64,000 nucleotides of DNA from Polytrichum commune. Taxonomy: Eukaryota > Streptophyta > Polytrichopsida > Polytrichales > Polytrichaceae. Location of the stretch: contig OX485809.1 in assembly GCA_950295325.1 (NCBI GenBank), positions 14,756,001-14,820,000 of the forward strand, read 5' to 3'. The position numbers and the translations under genes are program-made. The stretch's first letter is position 1. Every line of letters starts with the position of its first letter. Below the pieces are notes generated by a model that saw nothing but the letters and a program-made list of their open reading frames with translations, ran no database searches and was not told the origin of the DNA. Below, piece after piece: positions 10,879 to 22,300 of this stretch.

Positions 10879-11368
10879 ACGCGCACGGGATTATATGGAA
10901 ACGTTAACTTCTTAGCATAGATGTGCGTTGTGTAAATCACTATGTAGTCACATCAACAGGTGACGTGACGACTACGCTGAGTTCACAAACCCCTAAGGTT
11001 ATTCTTCACATTGAAGACACAACTGGAATTCTGACAGTAATGAACTAGATGTTTCCGAGATTTGAAATTTTGTGATTCCAAAGCTTTTCAGAGATGGAAA
11101 ATACCAGAATATGCTTTCCTGATTTTGTAGTCCATGTTCACAAGTCTCGACCAAGGAGATTCAGGACCCGGAGGAATTGTTTGGATGTTTTGAGAAGGTT
11201 CCTGAAGGCGGAGATATAGGTTACACATTGCCTTAGTTGCATCCTTAAGGAGTGGCGTTTCTTGTTCATCTCTCGCAGGATACTTTCGTCCTTCTAGAGT
11301 CCTTCCGGTCCACTTTCAGTGTCCGTGAATGCTTGTGCTGTGTGCTTTTTGCAGCTCAATTTATCGCC

Positions 11369-12009
11369 ATGGCATCACCCTTAAAGAGTTTGTCTGTGCA
11401 GGTAATCAGTGCAGTTCTGGTGAATGGCCGGTTAGTTATACACATTGTAAATTTGTGTCGCAGTGTCTATCAGCATTTGTAGTCCTTAGTTCCAGGCTGA
11501 GCATGTGTCGATTAGATTCTTTCTTTTATCATATTGATCAATTCAAGAGATTCCTGATTCTCATCACAGCCTAATGTGGATATGTGCAGGGCTTGAGCCT
11601 CGCAGCCTTCGTCTTACTTGCCGTCGCACTTTCTGGTACAACGGTTGTCCGCTGCACCGACGATACCGGTCTCTACCACAACGTGACTGTGAAACTGAAG
11701 AATCAGCTCGATTCTGGCATCCTGCTCGATGTATCATGTTATTCCCCTGCCCTTCAGGACTTCCGCGGGGCTAGAAGGTTGCGCCGAGACGGTGTTTATA
11801 CCATGGTGATCCCCCCGCCACCCGACCCTTCAAACTGCACCTACAAATGCAGGTTTGCCGCACTTGGCTTCCCTCCATCATATGCCGATGTTTACCCTGT
11901 TGTATCCGGTGCCTGCATTTGCAACCCGACGCATGATTGTCCACTTTGGACCATCTCCCGCGCAGGCTACTTCTGCGCAGGCACCAAGATTGGGAATTGG
12001 TGGTGGTGA
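11369..12009 (+). CDS. S1-type self-incompatibility protein homologue, two exons
   Basis: Exon 1 is 11369-11401 and exon 2 is 11590-12009, joined in phase 0 over a 188-base GT-AG intron, for 150 codons. The split falls inside the signal peptide: MASPLKSLSVQ from exon 1 joins GLSLAAFVLLAVALSG from exon 2. Starting inside exon 2 would need a non-ATG codon, which supports splicing. The mature part carries NVTVKL, VSCYSP, CTYKCRF, ADVY, and CPLWTISRAGYFC near the C-terminus. That terminal motif is nearly the same as WTISPAGFFC of the minus-strand neighbour. Two N-glycosylation sequons (NVT, NCT) are present. The domain fits secreted SPH/S1 proteins. Function is unknown; a signalling or defence role would be inference from the family. 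Confidence 0.8.
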
Positions 12010-12132
12010 ACCATATATTCACCTTCATATTCCATGCCCTGCACGCTTTATGCACGAATTAAGGTAGCCAAGTTCTGGCTAAAGCAGGCGATTCCTACTT
12101 TTATAGGAACTCTTCCTTTTGTAGGAGTTATG

Positions 12133-12138
12133 AATAAA
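12133..12138 (+). terminator. Polyadenylation signal
   Basis: AATAAA lies 124 bases after the stop codon of the plus-strand S1 homologue, at a suitable distance for its 3' end. Confidence 0.55.
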
Positions 12139-12871
12139 ATGATGGCTCTGTTGTGACTACAAATCCTGATGTGTATTCATCACCCTCATGTCTTCAAGCT
12201 CTCATTTCATCACCCTCATCTTTTACATGCGTGCATCAGAACATGTAGTTTCGTAGTTGTTGACTATAACAGGCGATACCGTTCTCGTCATTTGCGTGTC
12301 AAGCTGCGTACATTCTCTTGCAGCAGGGATACTCGATACAGTTCTGGACTGGTTGGAACTTGGATCAGTTTCCAGTTTCTGTGTAATTAAACACATCGAG
12401 AGCGAGATCTCCAATAATGTGAAGGTCCAATATGCGGTACGTGCGAATGGTGAGTTACTTGAGGAACACACGCATGTTATTTCACAAGGTTAACTGGTGG
12501 TGTTGTGCTGACTTTAATGAACATATGGTCCGGGTATAGTGTTCACTTCAATGCAAGAAGCGTAATGACAAATAAATCGCTTGCAAACTTTCGGCCTTCT
12601 CAACAACAATCTGTGGATGGTATTGGCCTTTACATGTATTTGTGGTGACCATGTCATTGCAGGATGACTGCAAAACATAACGCGAGGTTTACTAATTATC
12701 AAGAACGGAGCATGTTTGCAACTTTCCAATCGAAGTAATTAGTCTGGTACGTTTCCATCTGAATAAAAAGTATTCCTCAACCACTTCACAACAAATTGTT
12801 AAACATCAGAGGCAATTCTGGTCCAACCTGAGGTGCATATGCAGTAAAAAGTGGACCATCGAGTTTGGTAG

Positions 12872-13039
12872 CTTGGAAAAATGAACGTACTCTGGCGCAT
12901 TTACAAATTAAGCAAATAACCTGAAGAGTGTAGGCAAGAATTAACACATTCTTAGCTTGCAAAAATGAACATATTCTGGCGCGTTTACAAATCAAGCAAA
13001 TAACCTGAAGAGTGTAGGCGAGAATCAACACATTCTTAG
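12872..13039. repeat. 84-bp tandem duplication
   Basis: 12872-12955 and 12956-13039 are near-identical direct units running from CTTGSAAAAATGAAC to ACACATTCTTAG. The sequence between the S1 gene and the large minus-strand gene (12139-13346) is otherwise featureless. Confidence 0.9.
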
Positions 13040-13052
13040 ATCACCAGCGATA

Positions 13053-13060
13053 ACTTTATT
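13053..13060 (-). terminator. Candidate polyadenylation signal for the EF-hand gene
   Basis: TTTATTTA on the plus strand reads AATAAA on the minus strand, about 290 bases after the stop codon at 13347. Plausible but unproved. Confidence 0.3.
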
Positions 13061-13346
13061 TATTATCGATAAATTGTGCAATTTATCTGTGGTGACTCTA
13101 GTGTCTCTGAATTTTCATTGAGATATTCTACCTCAAGTATCAAGCGCAAATAGATTATGCTCGTAGCCTAGAGGTCTATAGTTACACATCTATCATGTAA
13201 AATGGGTATTTCTTCTAAAGACTCCAGTATGTTGTTCAAAGACACAAGCTCTTCAATCATGTGTACAACTGTTCAGGTGAAGGCCTGCTAAATCACAGAA
13301 TAAACAACGTGAGCAATCACAAAATTATTGTAATTGTATACCTTCA

Positions 13347-16300
13347 TCAAGTTCCATCTTCTTCCTGAGGCTCAGAGTTAGCAGGTGGAGTTTCTTCTGT
13401 CTTGCCACAAAACTTGAGCACAAAGCTTTGAAATGTCTGCACAGCCCGATTGACATCGGAAACTTTCCTCTCCTTCAGCATATCTCGCAACACTGCTCGC
13501 ATCTCATCACATTCCTTCTTCTTGGCCTTGTCTGCTCCTAATTGCTCCTCATTCACATCGTCTTGGATCTAAATAGCAAGATGACATTAATACACGTTAA
13601 GTCATGACCAGAGACCCAACAGGCTGCATAATCCAGCCCCAATCTGGCCACTTACACTTCGACGATGATCTAGGAACTCAGGAATTTTAGACGATTGCTT
13701 ATCTTGTACACTTTTAACAACCCTCCAATCACAATAACATGTTTGAGAGATATGACTCGCAAACAAGAAGTATTCACTTTTTGGTCATCAATAACAATTT
13801 TGTATTTGATCTTGTTGGCTTATCCATGGATTCCTGTGAATTGTGGCCCAAATATTTCATGTGGGTATTCATTCCCCAAAAGTTTGCGTACACAGAATTT
13901 CCTTTCCCCTCCCATCATTTATTGGGAACATCATCTTGATTGTGCCTCTAAATCCTAAAACACAGTCATAGGACCCTCCAGGTGACCATTACATTTTATC
14001 AAATTTCAAGTCACTGCTCTAAGGTTGCTGCTCACCACTCGCCATGTTAGCACCAGTGTTAGACTGGGTATATAGGTGAATGCATGGTATGAATAATCAA
14101 CATCAATAATGGTATCAAAGAACCTACCCACGGGTATCAAAATTATAATACGAGTCAAATATTGATATTTGGTGGGTATGTCAAGGTGAGAGATCTTTGT
14201 ATACCCGAGTTATCATTTGGGTCAATACCATTCTAAACCATATTGATACTAGTACGATTTGACCTAGGTATGAAGGTCCTTGCATTGTATGTATACCTGA
14301 ATGGTATCGAAAAGAAAAACTCCATGAAATACCCATACCCTACATGTCAAAAAATGTGGCATCCTCATTATAGATACCCGAAAGGTACTTAATAAAAACA
14401 ATACCAATCCAACACTGGTTAGAACCGACACCAATAGGGTATGGGTATTTCACGGAGTTTTTCTTTTCGATACCATTCGGGTATATATACCATGCAAGGA
14501 CCTTCATGCCTAGGTAAAATCATACTAGTATCAATATGGTTTAGAATGGTATTGACCCAAATGATAACTTGGGTATACAAAGATCTCTCACCTTGACATA
14601 CCCAACAAATATCAAAATTTGACTCGTATTACAATTTTGATACCCATGGGTAGGTTCTTTGATACCATTATTGATGTTGATTATTCATGCCATGCATTCA
14701 CCTATATACCCAGTCTAACATTGGTTAGCACTGCTGATCAGTACAAATCAACTTGACCATAATATTCTCTCTTGATTGTCTGGGTCTAAAGAAAACTTTG
14801 AATCAGTTCTTGCATCCAGTATGGACATCAATGAAGGAATGGTAGAAGTGCCCTTCAGATAGGAGCAAGCTTCAATAATCAAACCCTCTAATTCAGATTC
14901 TTATACCCGAGCACTGGTCACACTTAAAATGCTTCCTGGATAGAGAGAGGCCCCAGACTCTTCAAAATCGAAATGAGATTGGACAAAATTAGATGAGGTT
15001 GTACCTGCAACCATGTCTTCTTGAGAAGATCATACACGACAGCAGGAGTAGCTCGAATATCATGTGAATTCGCAACACTGGCGAATGCCGAGGGAGAGAT
15101 ATTGTCACCACCATCAGGCATAAGCAGTAATGTTTCTCTGAACATACGCAACGCATTCGTCTCTGAAACTGATGCATCCGCACAATGAATGATTTCGCGG
15201 AACTCATTGAATGTCAAAACACCATCCTGGTTGGCATCACCGGCCTTGAACAAATTCTCAAGATCCATACTCTGCATGAACCGCATCAAAAGTCATTATA
15301 ATGGAACAAGAGGACATCATTAAATGAGCCTGTTAAAATGAAGATTTTAAACTCATATATTGAATATCAATCAAATCTTAGGAAGTAAGTGGCACAAGAC
15401 CAAAGACAACAAAAATTAATGCACAAAAGTACAAACCTTGAAAAAGATGTGCAACAAAGATTTTGAGGCTTTACCTTCGGGAATTATTTGGTTCCCATCC
15501 ACTTTGCCAACATATTATAAGAATAAAATCATAATGTCTGTAGCTCATACTACATAGAATTTGTTTGTATTATCCCTCCCATCCATCTAAGAAGGGTCAC
15601 TAAGCAAAGAGGTCATTGGGAATGATTATGTACACGTTGTAATCCTTGTGATGATGATTGAACACAAATCCATACATGATCAAAGAGATCAAATAGACAG
15701 TTCAATTCTTCAGGCTATCAACGTACATGAGCATCTTCCAAGTCAAGTCATTCCACATCAACTAGTATTTAATGAAATAAAGATGAGAAGTGTACTTCAT
15801 ATGAAGGATTCAAGCACGATTCAAGTAGGATGGTGACACCCCCTTCAGAGTAGAGTGGGATTTTCATACTAAATTCTTTATAAATAGCATGAGAACTCTA
15901 AATGATAATTGTAGCACTTAGTCTTGTGAGATGTTTATGCTTAGAAATAAGGGAAAAGAAAATTTAGTGTTCTTACATCCTCTTTGCTCATTGCTGCAGC
16001 AGCTTTGGGTGCGGCCTTTGGCTTTGGTGGTTTCTTACTCTCCTGGATTTAGGCATCCATTTTTAGTAAGTAGGGACTTGGATTGCCTATGTCAATCCTT
16101 ATAAGATTCTATCAAGCAAACTTTATAGACAAGAGAGCGACTCGAGAGTTGGTTAAGGCTTTGGTTTATTATAACAAAAGGATTGATAATGTAAGCCGGG
16201 AATAGAAGTGAATGATACAATAGATTACTTGATCCCATGAACGGGTAGTGAAGACATAAGTAAGAGCAATTTGACAGACGATTAATGTTTACATATGTGC

Positions 16301-19300
16301 CCTAAAACTATTTGTAGCAATACAAGTAATTAATGCATTGAATAAAATACTTTGTGTGGTGCAACTTCAATGATTGCCTCCATCAGAAGATCAAAGTCGA
16401 GCTTCTTCACAGTTGTGGATTTGACTATCTTTTGCACCTGTTCAGAAAACACCCAACTTATAATCTTCTCAGGCATGTAGATAGATAGACAGATAGATAG
16501 ATAGAAAATGCCAGCTTCCCGGGGAAACAAGAGTGACTGAAGAGTTTCTTTTCCCATGGGCTACTGCCACGTTTCAGTGGTGGATGACATGTAGATAGTC
16601 ACTCAATCTTTATTATCAAAACAGAAGATGGACCAAACCAGCAACTTAAGTGACATGCTGAAGTTGTCACATTTTGACATGTATATGAGCCTACCTCAAA
16701 GCATCAAACCAAAAGCTTGAGTGGTTGGGAGTCAACTCCGTCGTGCCATGTTAGTGATACCACTATGATCCACCCAGTCATTGTGGAATTCACCACGACA
16801 ATTGGTCATCCTAAAGTTGAGGTTACAGAAGGGCTCAGTGAACTTAGTAGGGGAGGAACAATGGACGATCAAGTTGCCCGAACCACAGCCATTAGAAAGA
16901 GTCCACATCTTAACTGATGAGGCAGTAGCCTACAAACAAAGAGACTATAATTCATGCTAGTGTTGGCAAACATTGGAGTAATCCTTCTTTCTTTCTTGTA
17001 GAATTTTAGCCTACCTCAGGAGTGACTTTTTCAACAGTTGAGTTTGCTGCTGCAAATTGGGCAATAAAATCAGCTGCAACCTCCTTGCTGCCTTTGAACT
17101 GGGAAAGGAGGGTTGGTTCCTCTAGCAAGATATCCATTTGCCCGGCATTGATAAAGCTAGTTGCAGAGTCACCTTCAGCTGGAAAGAAAACGCCCACCCT
17201 ACCTTGTGCACGAGATAGGCATTTAAGGTATAAGTAAAGGTCTAGTTCTGCATATCCTCGAAGTGGATCGAAACCGCAAAATCGTTGAAAGAGCCGCAAC
17301 TGCCACATACATAACAAAAATGTGAGTTAAGGTCCCGACTTGGGGGGCACTTAACAGAGCCCATATTGTACCACATGGGTGTATAAAAGGGTATTCAATG
17401 AGAGTTTAGTTTACAAAACATGCACATGGGATGAGTAATGTTCCACATAATTTTGTAGAAGTCTGAATTAGAGGTAGGTGTACTCTAAAGTCCCCCTAAG
17501 GTTTCTCACAAGACGGGTTTCTTTCATCCAAATATACCTCCTACCCCCATGATGTCATTGTCATCCCTCATTGTTCACAAAAATGAAGCCCATATACATA
17601 ATTTAGGCAATTTACTCTAGGAGTTCAAAATGTAGACATACATTTGACTGTTATGTAGTCTAATTTTTGTATGCATAGTCTTCCTTTTGGTCATGAAAAT
17701 TTTGTATACAGGGGTTTTTAATAAGGGGTTTTGCGCCCACTCTTAAAGAAGAGTGTCCCCCCCACCCAAAGTTTTACCACAAGCCGAATCACTAGACGTT
17801 GTCACTCCAATTACCAATAATTCCATGTCACTATGACTGCCATGTCAATAACACATATTGGCATTCAACACACACTGGAGGAGAAAACATTCAGAGAGGG
17901 CCATAATATGAAACCTTGCCTTGTGGGTTTTCTCTATGCCTTTACTGATCATCATCTGCTTGATCTTTTTGAAAACTCCATGAACAGCTGATTCTGCGAG
18001 TCCTTTGAGCCCATAAGAGTTGAGCATAAAGTCATACATAAACTCACAAGCATTTTGACGTTCATTCTCTTGTGCGTCATCAACAGAATCTGCTTCAATT
18101 TTCTTCTCATAAATTGCTTCGACAAGCTTGAGCAGCTGTAGACTTGGCACTTAACCCATTAGTGAATATAATTTTTGCTTGGCACATTCTTACAAAATCA
18201 AATAGCATAGAACGGGCCTTATTGACCTCCTAGCTTAGACTAGTATGAGGGTTGTCACAAGGTGCAAAGTAGCCTGAACCCCAGGTAGGCAACTCCAATA
18301 TTATATGCAGGTGTACTTGGCAATGAAACTCATTACAGGTTGAATTTGCTCATTGTAAAAGCTACATATCTAAAACGAAAAGTCTCAAGATGTTGCTTTT
18401 ATGTTTTATTAGAAACAAAACCTTGGTAATTTTGAAGTGTTTGACTACTTTCCAAGTGGAGTAGAATGTCTATTAGGGGTGCTAGAGTTCAAACAAGTTC
18501 ATCAATCCCCTTCCAAAAGTTGGCTACCACATAAAATTAGAATTTTAGTTTTTTCATATGAAAGACTTTTAATTTTAACATAAAGCCAAAACAGTTGGGT
18601 AGGTTGCCATATGAAACCTTACCGTGTATTTTAAGAACCCATATACCTATTTTAGTTTTGAATACAAGGTAAGGTTTGAAACATGAATGCCACAGTATTG
18701 GTGGGAGTAGGCTAAAGTATTCTGATATTGATTTTGAAGATCTAAGAAAAAATATGAAAGCAGAATTATACAGTTGACTTCATAAGCTAACTTTGAGCAT
18801 AGGGCGGCTTAGAAATCATACCTGATGCTCAGTGAATTGTTTTATGTTCTTGGGAGGTGGATTGATTTTCATCATTTTCGAAAACCCAAGGGGAATGTTT
18901 GGTAGATCCTTCGGCTTAGTCCTGAAATTTAACACAATTAAGAAACACGTCAAAAAGACAAATGTATTTCTCCCTTCATACCTGAGTACCTATTTCCCAA
19001 GGATTCACGCTAGTGGTTCTCGCATTCAGGATGCAGTTTGTGAACTAATTACGAAGATGTGAAACCAGGAACATACACTTTAGCCTTCGAATTCTTTTGG
19101 CGCATCATAAGCTCTGCAGCAATAGAGATAAACATTTCTTTACGTTGATTTGCCTCCTCCAATCTACTTCGTAATTTTGCCCAACCCCTGAAAGGAAATA
19201 CACAATCAGAAGGCAACATCAAATGAAACATTATCAATATTCAGGCAATTACAGAGAGTACAAGATCACTAATATGCAGAACCCGTAAAAACATTCGACC

Positions 19301-22300
19301 AACCAACCAACCAAGGTAGTTAGTGACACCATATTGTATTGCGATGAAGGACAAGGATCACACTTGTAATCGACTCTCACTACTGCAATTTTGTTAAAGA
19401 TAGTACACACAAATCCTTACTTGTTTTTCTTCTTTTTACTACTCCCTTCAGAATCAGGACCCTCATCCTCCTCTCCATCACCATGGACTGAACCAGAATG
19501 TCGCAACCTGGTGAATTTACCAAACAAGTGGTTGAGCTTCTCAGCCATCTCATCATCCATATCTTCACCGGCAAGATGATCTAGAACCTCAAGGCTGTCA
19601 TTGGCCAACATCTTAAGAGCAGATTTGTTGATCTTTGCGAAGTTGTCCTCTTCCGCCATGTCATCTGTGGCATCTAACATAGCAATATCTTCAGCTGAAA
19701 GACCCGTCACCACAGGCTCCTTCTTTACCACTTCCTGCTCTCCTTCTGCTAGATCCCTGTGAACAACGCCACTTGCAAGTTGAAACTCTTCGATGATGGC
19801 TGTCATGAGTCTCCCTGGAGCAGACACTGGTCTCTTCAGAATCTCAAAGAAAAGGCCTCTTCCTGCTATGTCTAGGTCTGTTTGAACCCCAACGTCTGCG
19901 AGCAATTCATCTGCGTGAAGAAAACCTTCTGATATTTTACCGGGTTTGTACGCATCTGGGTCAATGTCTTCTACCTTACCGGCTTCCTCTTCATCAACAC
20001 TGTGTTCATCAATGTCTTCTCCAGGACCAGTTGGAATTGTACCTTCCTCGCCAGGTTGCAAACCTCCATCTATGCTTCCTGATGCCTCCTCTGCGCTGTC
20101 ACTAACCTTTTCCTGACCGTGTCCTTTTCCTGAGAAGAACCGACAACAAACTGATTACAGGAAATTTCTGGCACACAGGATTTGCTTGATCAGTTCACCC
20201 ATAGATCCCACTGATTGGACATAGTGTAGAGGATTGACTAACATGTGTCAGTGAGGAAAACCTTAACCAAGGTTCCATATCAACACTTCCCACATCACAA
20301 GTGAAGTTGATTATATCAAAACTTAGAGAGGGCATGTTAATACACTCAATAAAATATAGAATCTGGATGCTAAAGTGTGACAATTCTATCGCCAATAGCT
20401 TGGGTGGTGTTGGTTGCATTCTCTATCAAGCCATGCTACTGTTACCTACTGGGCACCACACAGTCATTGTGGGGTCACCAGGTCAACCCGTTATTTGAAA
20501 ACTTGTGAAGCTTGGCAAGCTTAGTAGGGGAGGAACAATGGGCGATCAAGTTGCCCTGGTTACGGCCATTAGAAAGAGTCCACCTCTTAATTGAGGCAGT
20601 AGCATGCGGGCAAATAGACGCATACTTCATGCTTGTGTTGGCAACCATAGGCGTCATCCTTTTTCTCTTGACAATTCTATCTGGTTAAAAAGTCGCCTAA
20701 CAAAGCATGTGTACTCACTGGTAGTACCTTTAGACTTTTGGTCCTTGTGACCATGACCTTTCTGAGACATCTCCGAGGCAGGAGTGCCAAGACTTCCATC
20801 CGCTTGTCCACCCTCTACATCCACACCAGCTTCCCGTTTGGCAAAACCTTTTTTGTGCACATGATGAGAACCTTGATCAAGATCCTCTCCTGCACAAAGA
20901 TGGCACCGTTTTAGCTGAGACCATTGGAGTTCTTTTTCCTTGAGTTGCGACTCAGTAGCTTCAAGATTTTGGATGGTGGCAGCTAGCTCCTCAGAGGTTT
21001 TTCCAATCTTTTGGTTATCGAGGTAAATACTCTCCTTCAGCTGCAAGGTATCCTTCTCCATCAGCAGAAGCTTTGGTTCTACACGAATCATTACCTACAA
21101 TCAGTATTGAAGGATCCAGGTTCAGAATAGGTGATTAGCAATCTGCAACCTACTTTAGTTGATCTCCAAGTTAGGGTGGTGATATTTCTTAGGTGACCTC
21201 TCCCTATTCAATCAGTACAGCAAGTTCTGGAATCTCCAAATCCATGATAACTTTTCAGATCAATAAGGTATTAAAGGTTTTTTCTTTCTTAATGCAGCAT
21301 GCCAAAGCATACCTCTCTATACCAAAGCATACCTCTCTATACCAAACCAAGTTTGTACAGTATAAAATTTGTTAAATTTGTGTAGAGAAAGGCTACACTA
21401 TTTATGCCACAGTGAAGAGCTATATCTAAGTGAACAAATATGCTCAGGGGACCAAGAACACACTTATGAGTATAACTGATATTTTCTACTCATTAGCACC
21501 TCAAGAAGTGGATGTTAAGGACCTAAAGATTGTCATAAATACCTAGAATATGTTTATTTTCTTTTTATTACTCTCCCTCGAGAGTAGATTCAGCCCCATT
21601 GATCGATCTTTTGGTTTATCCAAAGGTGCAGCTAGACGACTTATTTTAAGCATCAATGAAGAATGACTGTAATGCAACTGCAGATTGGTATAATTTAATA
21701 TTTTATTTCAAGGTTTGCAGGTGGGAATTAGCAGTAGGAGTCTATGGAGAAATATCTTGCTGTTGCCCACAGTATCCAGGACTAGATCATGAAACAGCTT
21801 GAATCCACAAAGAGAACACCTACATGCAGGAAGTCACCGCTCAACAACCCAGTTCAACCAGAATCATGTGGCACGTCACCAAGCATTCTCTCAGCTGAAA
21901 AGCATCTTTCTAGAGAATCCTTCACAAGAAGTATTTTGCCTATGTGGGATGGTTATATTGTCATCAGGCGCGTTCTCATCACCTGGAGAGGTGCAAAAGA
22001 CAAAATACCTGACTGAATATGCGAAGAAGTTGTCGCCACACATGAAGCAGCATATCTCCTCTCTCCTCACACTGCAGACGCACCTGTTCCACTTGAAAAA
22101 GTTAATCAAGAGAACTGTCATCTCAAACTCCTCAGCTGTCCATGATTGAAGATAAAATAGACAACAATCTGCTAAGTAATTACCTGTGTCCAGTGTAGCC
22201 TTTTCCAAAATATTTAATAGAGCAGTGTAGTTTTGTATAGAGAGCAGAACTTCCAAGAAGGTACAACAGTGAGTATAGAGATCTACAGTGATCTGCACCA

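Noticed and set aside
12223-12493. Small ORFs downstream of the plus-strand S1 gene
   Set aside because: They lie past the polyadenylation signal, overlap on opposite strands and lack signal peptides or Cys pattern.
22091-22150. Coding exon AEEFEMTVLL upstream of 22091
   Set aside because: The frame with coiled-coil features begins at the acceptor TTTTTCAAG after a branch-like TTGATTAAC and matches codon phase. The upstream reading is then intronic.
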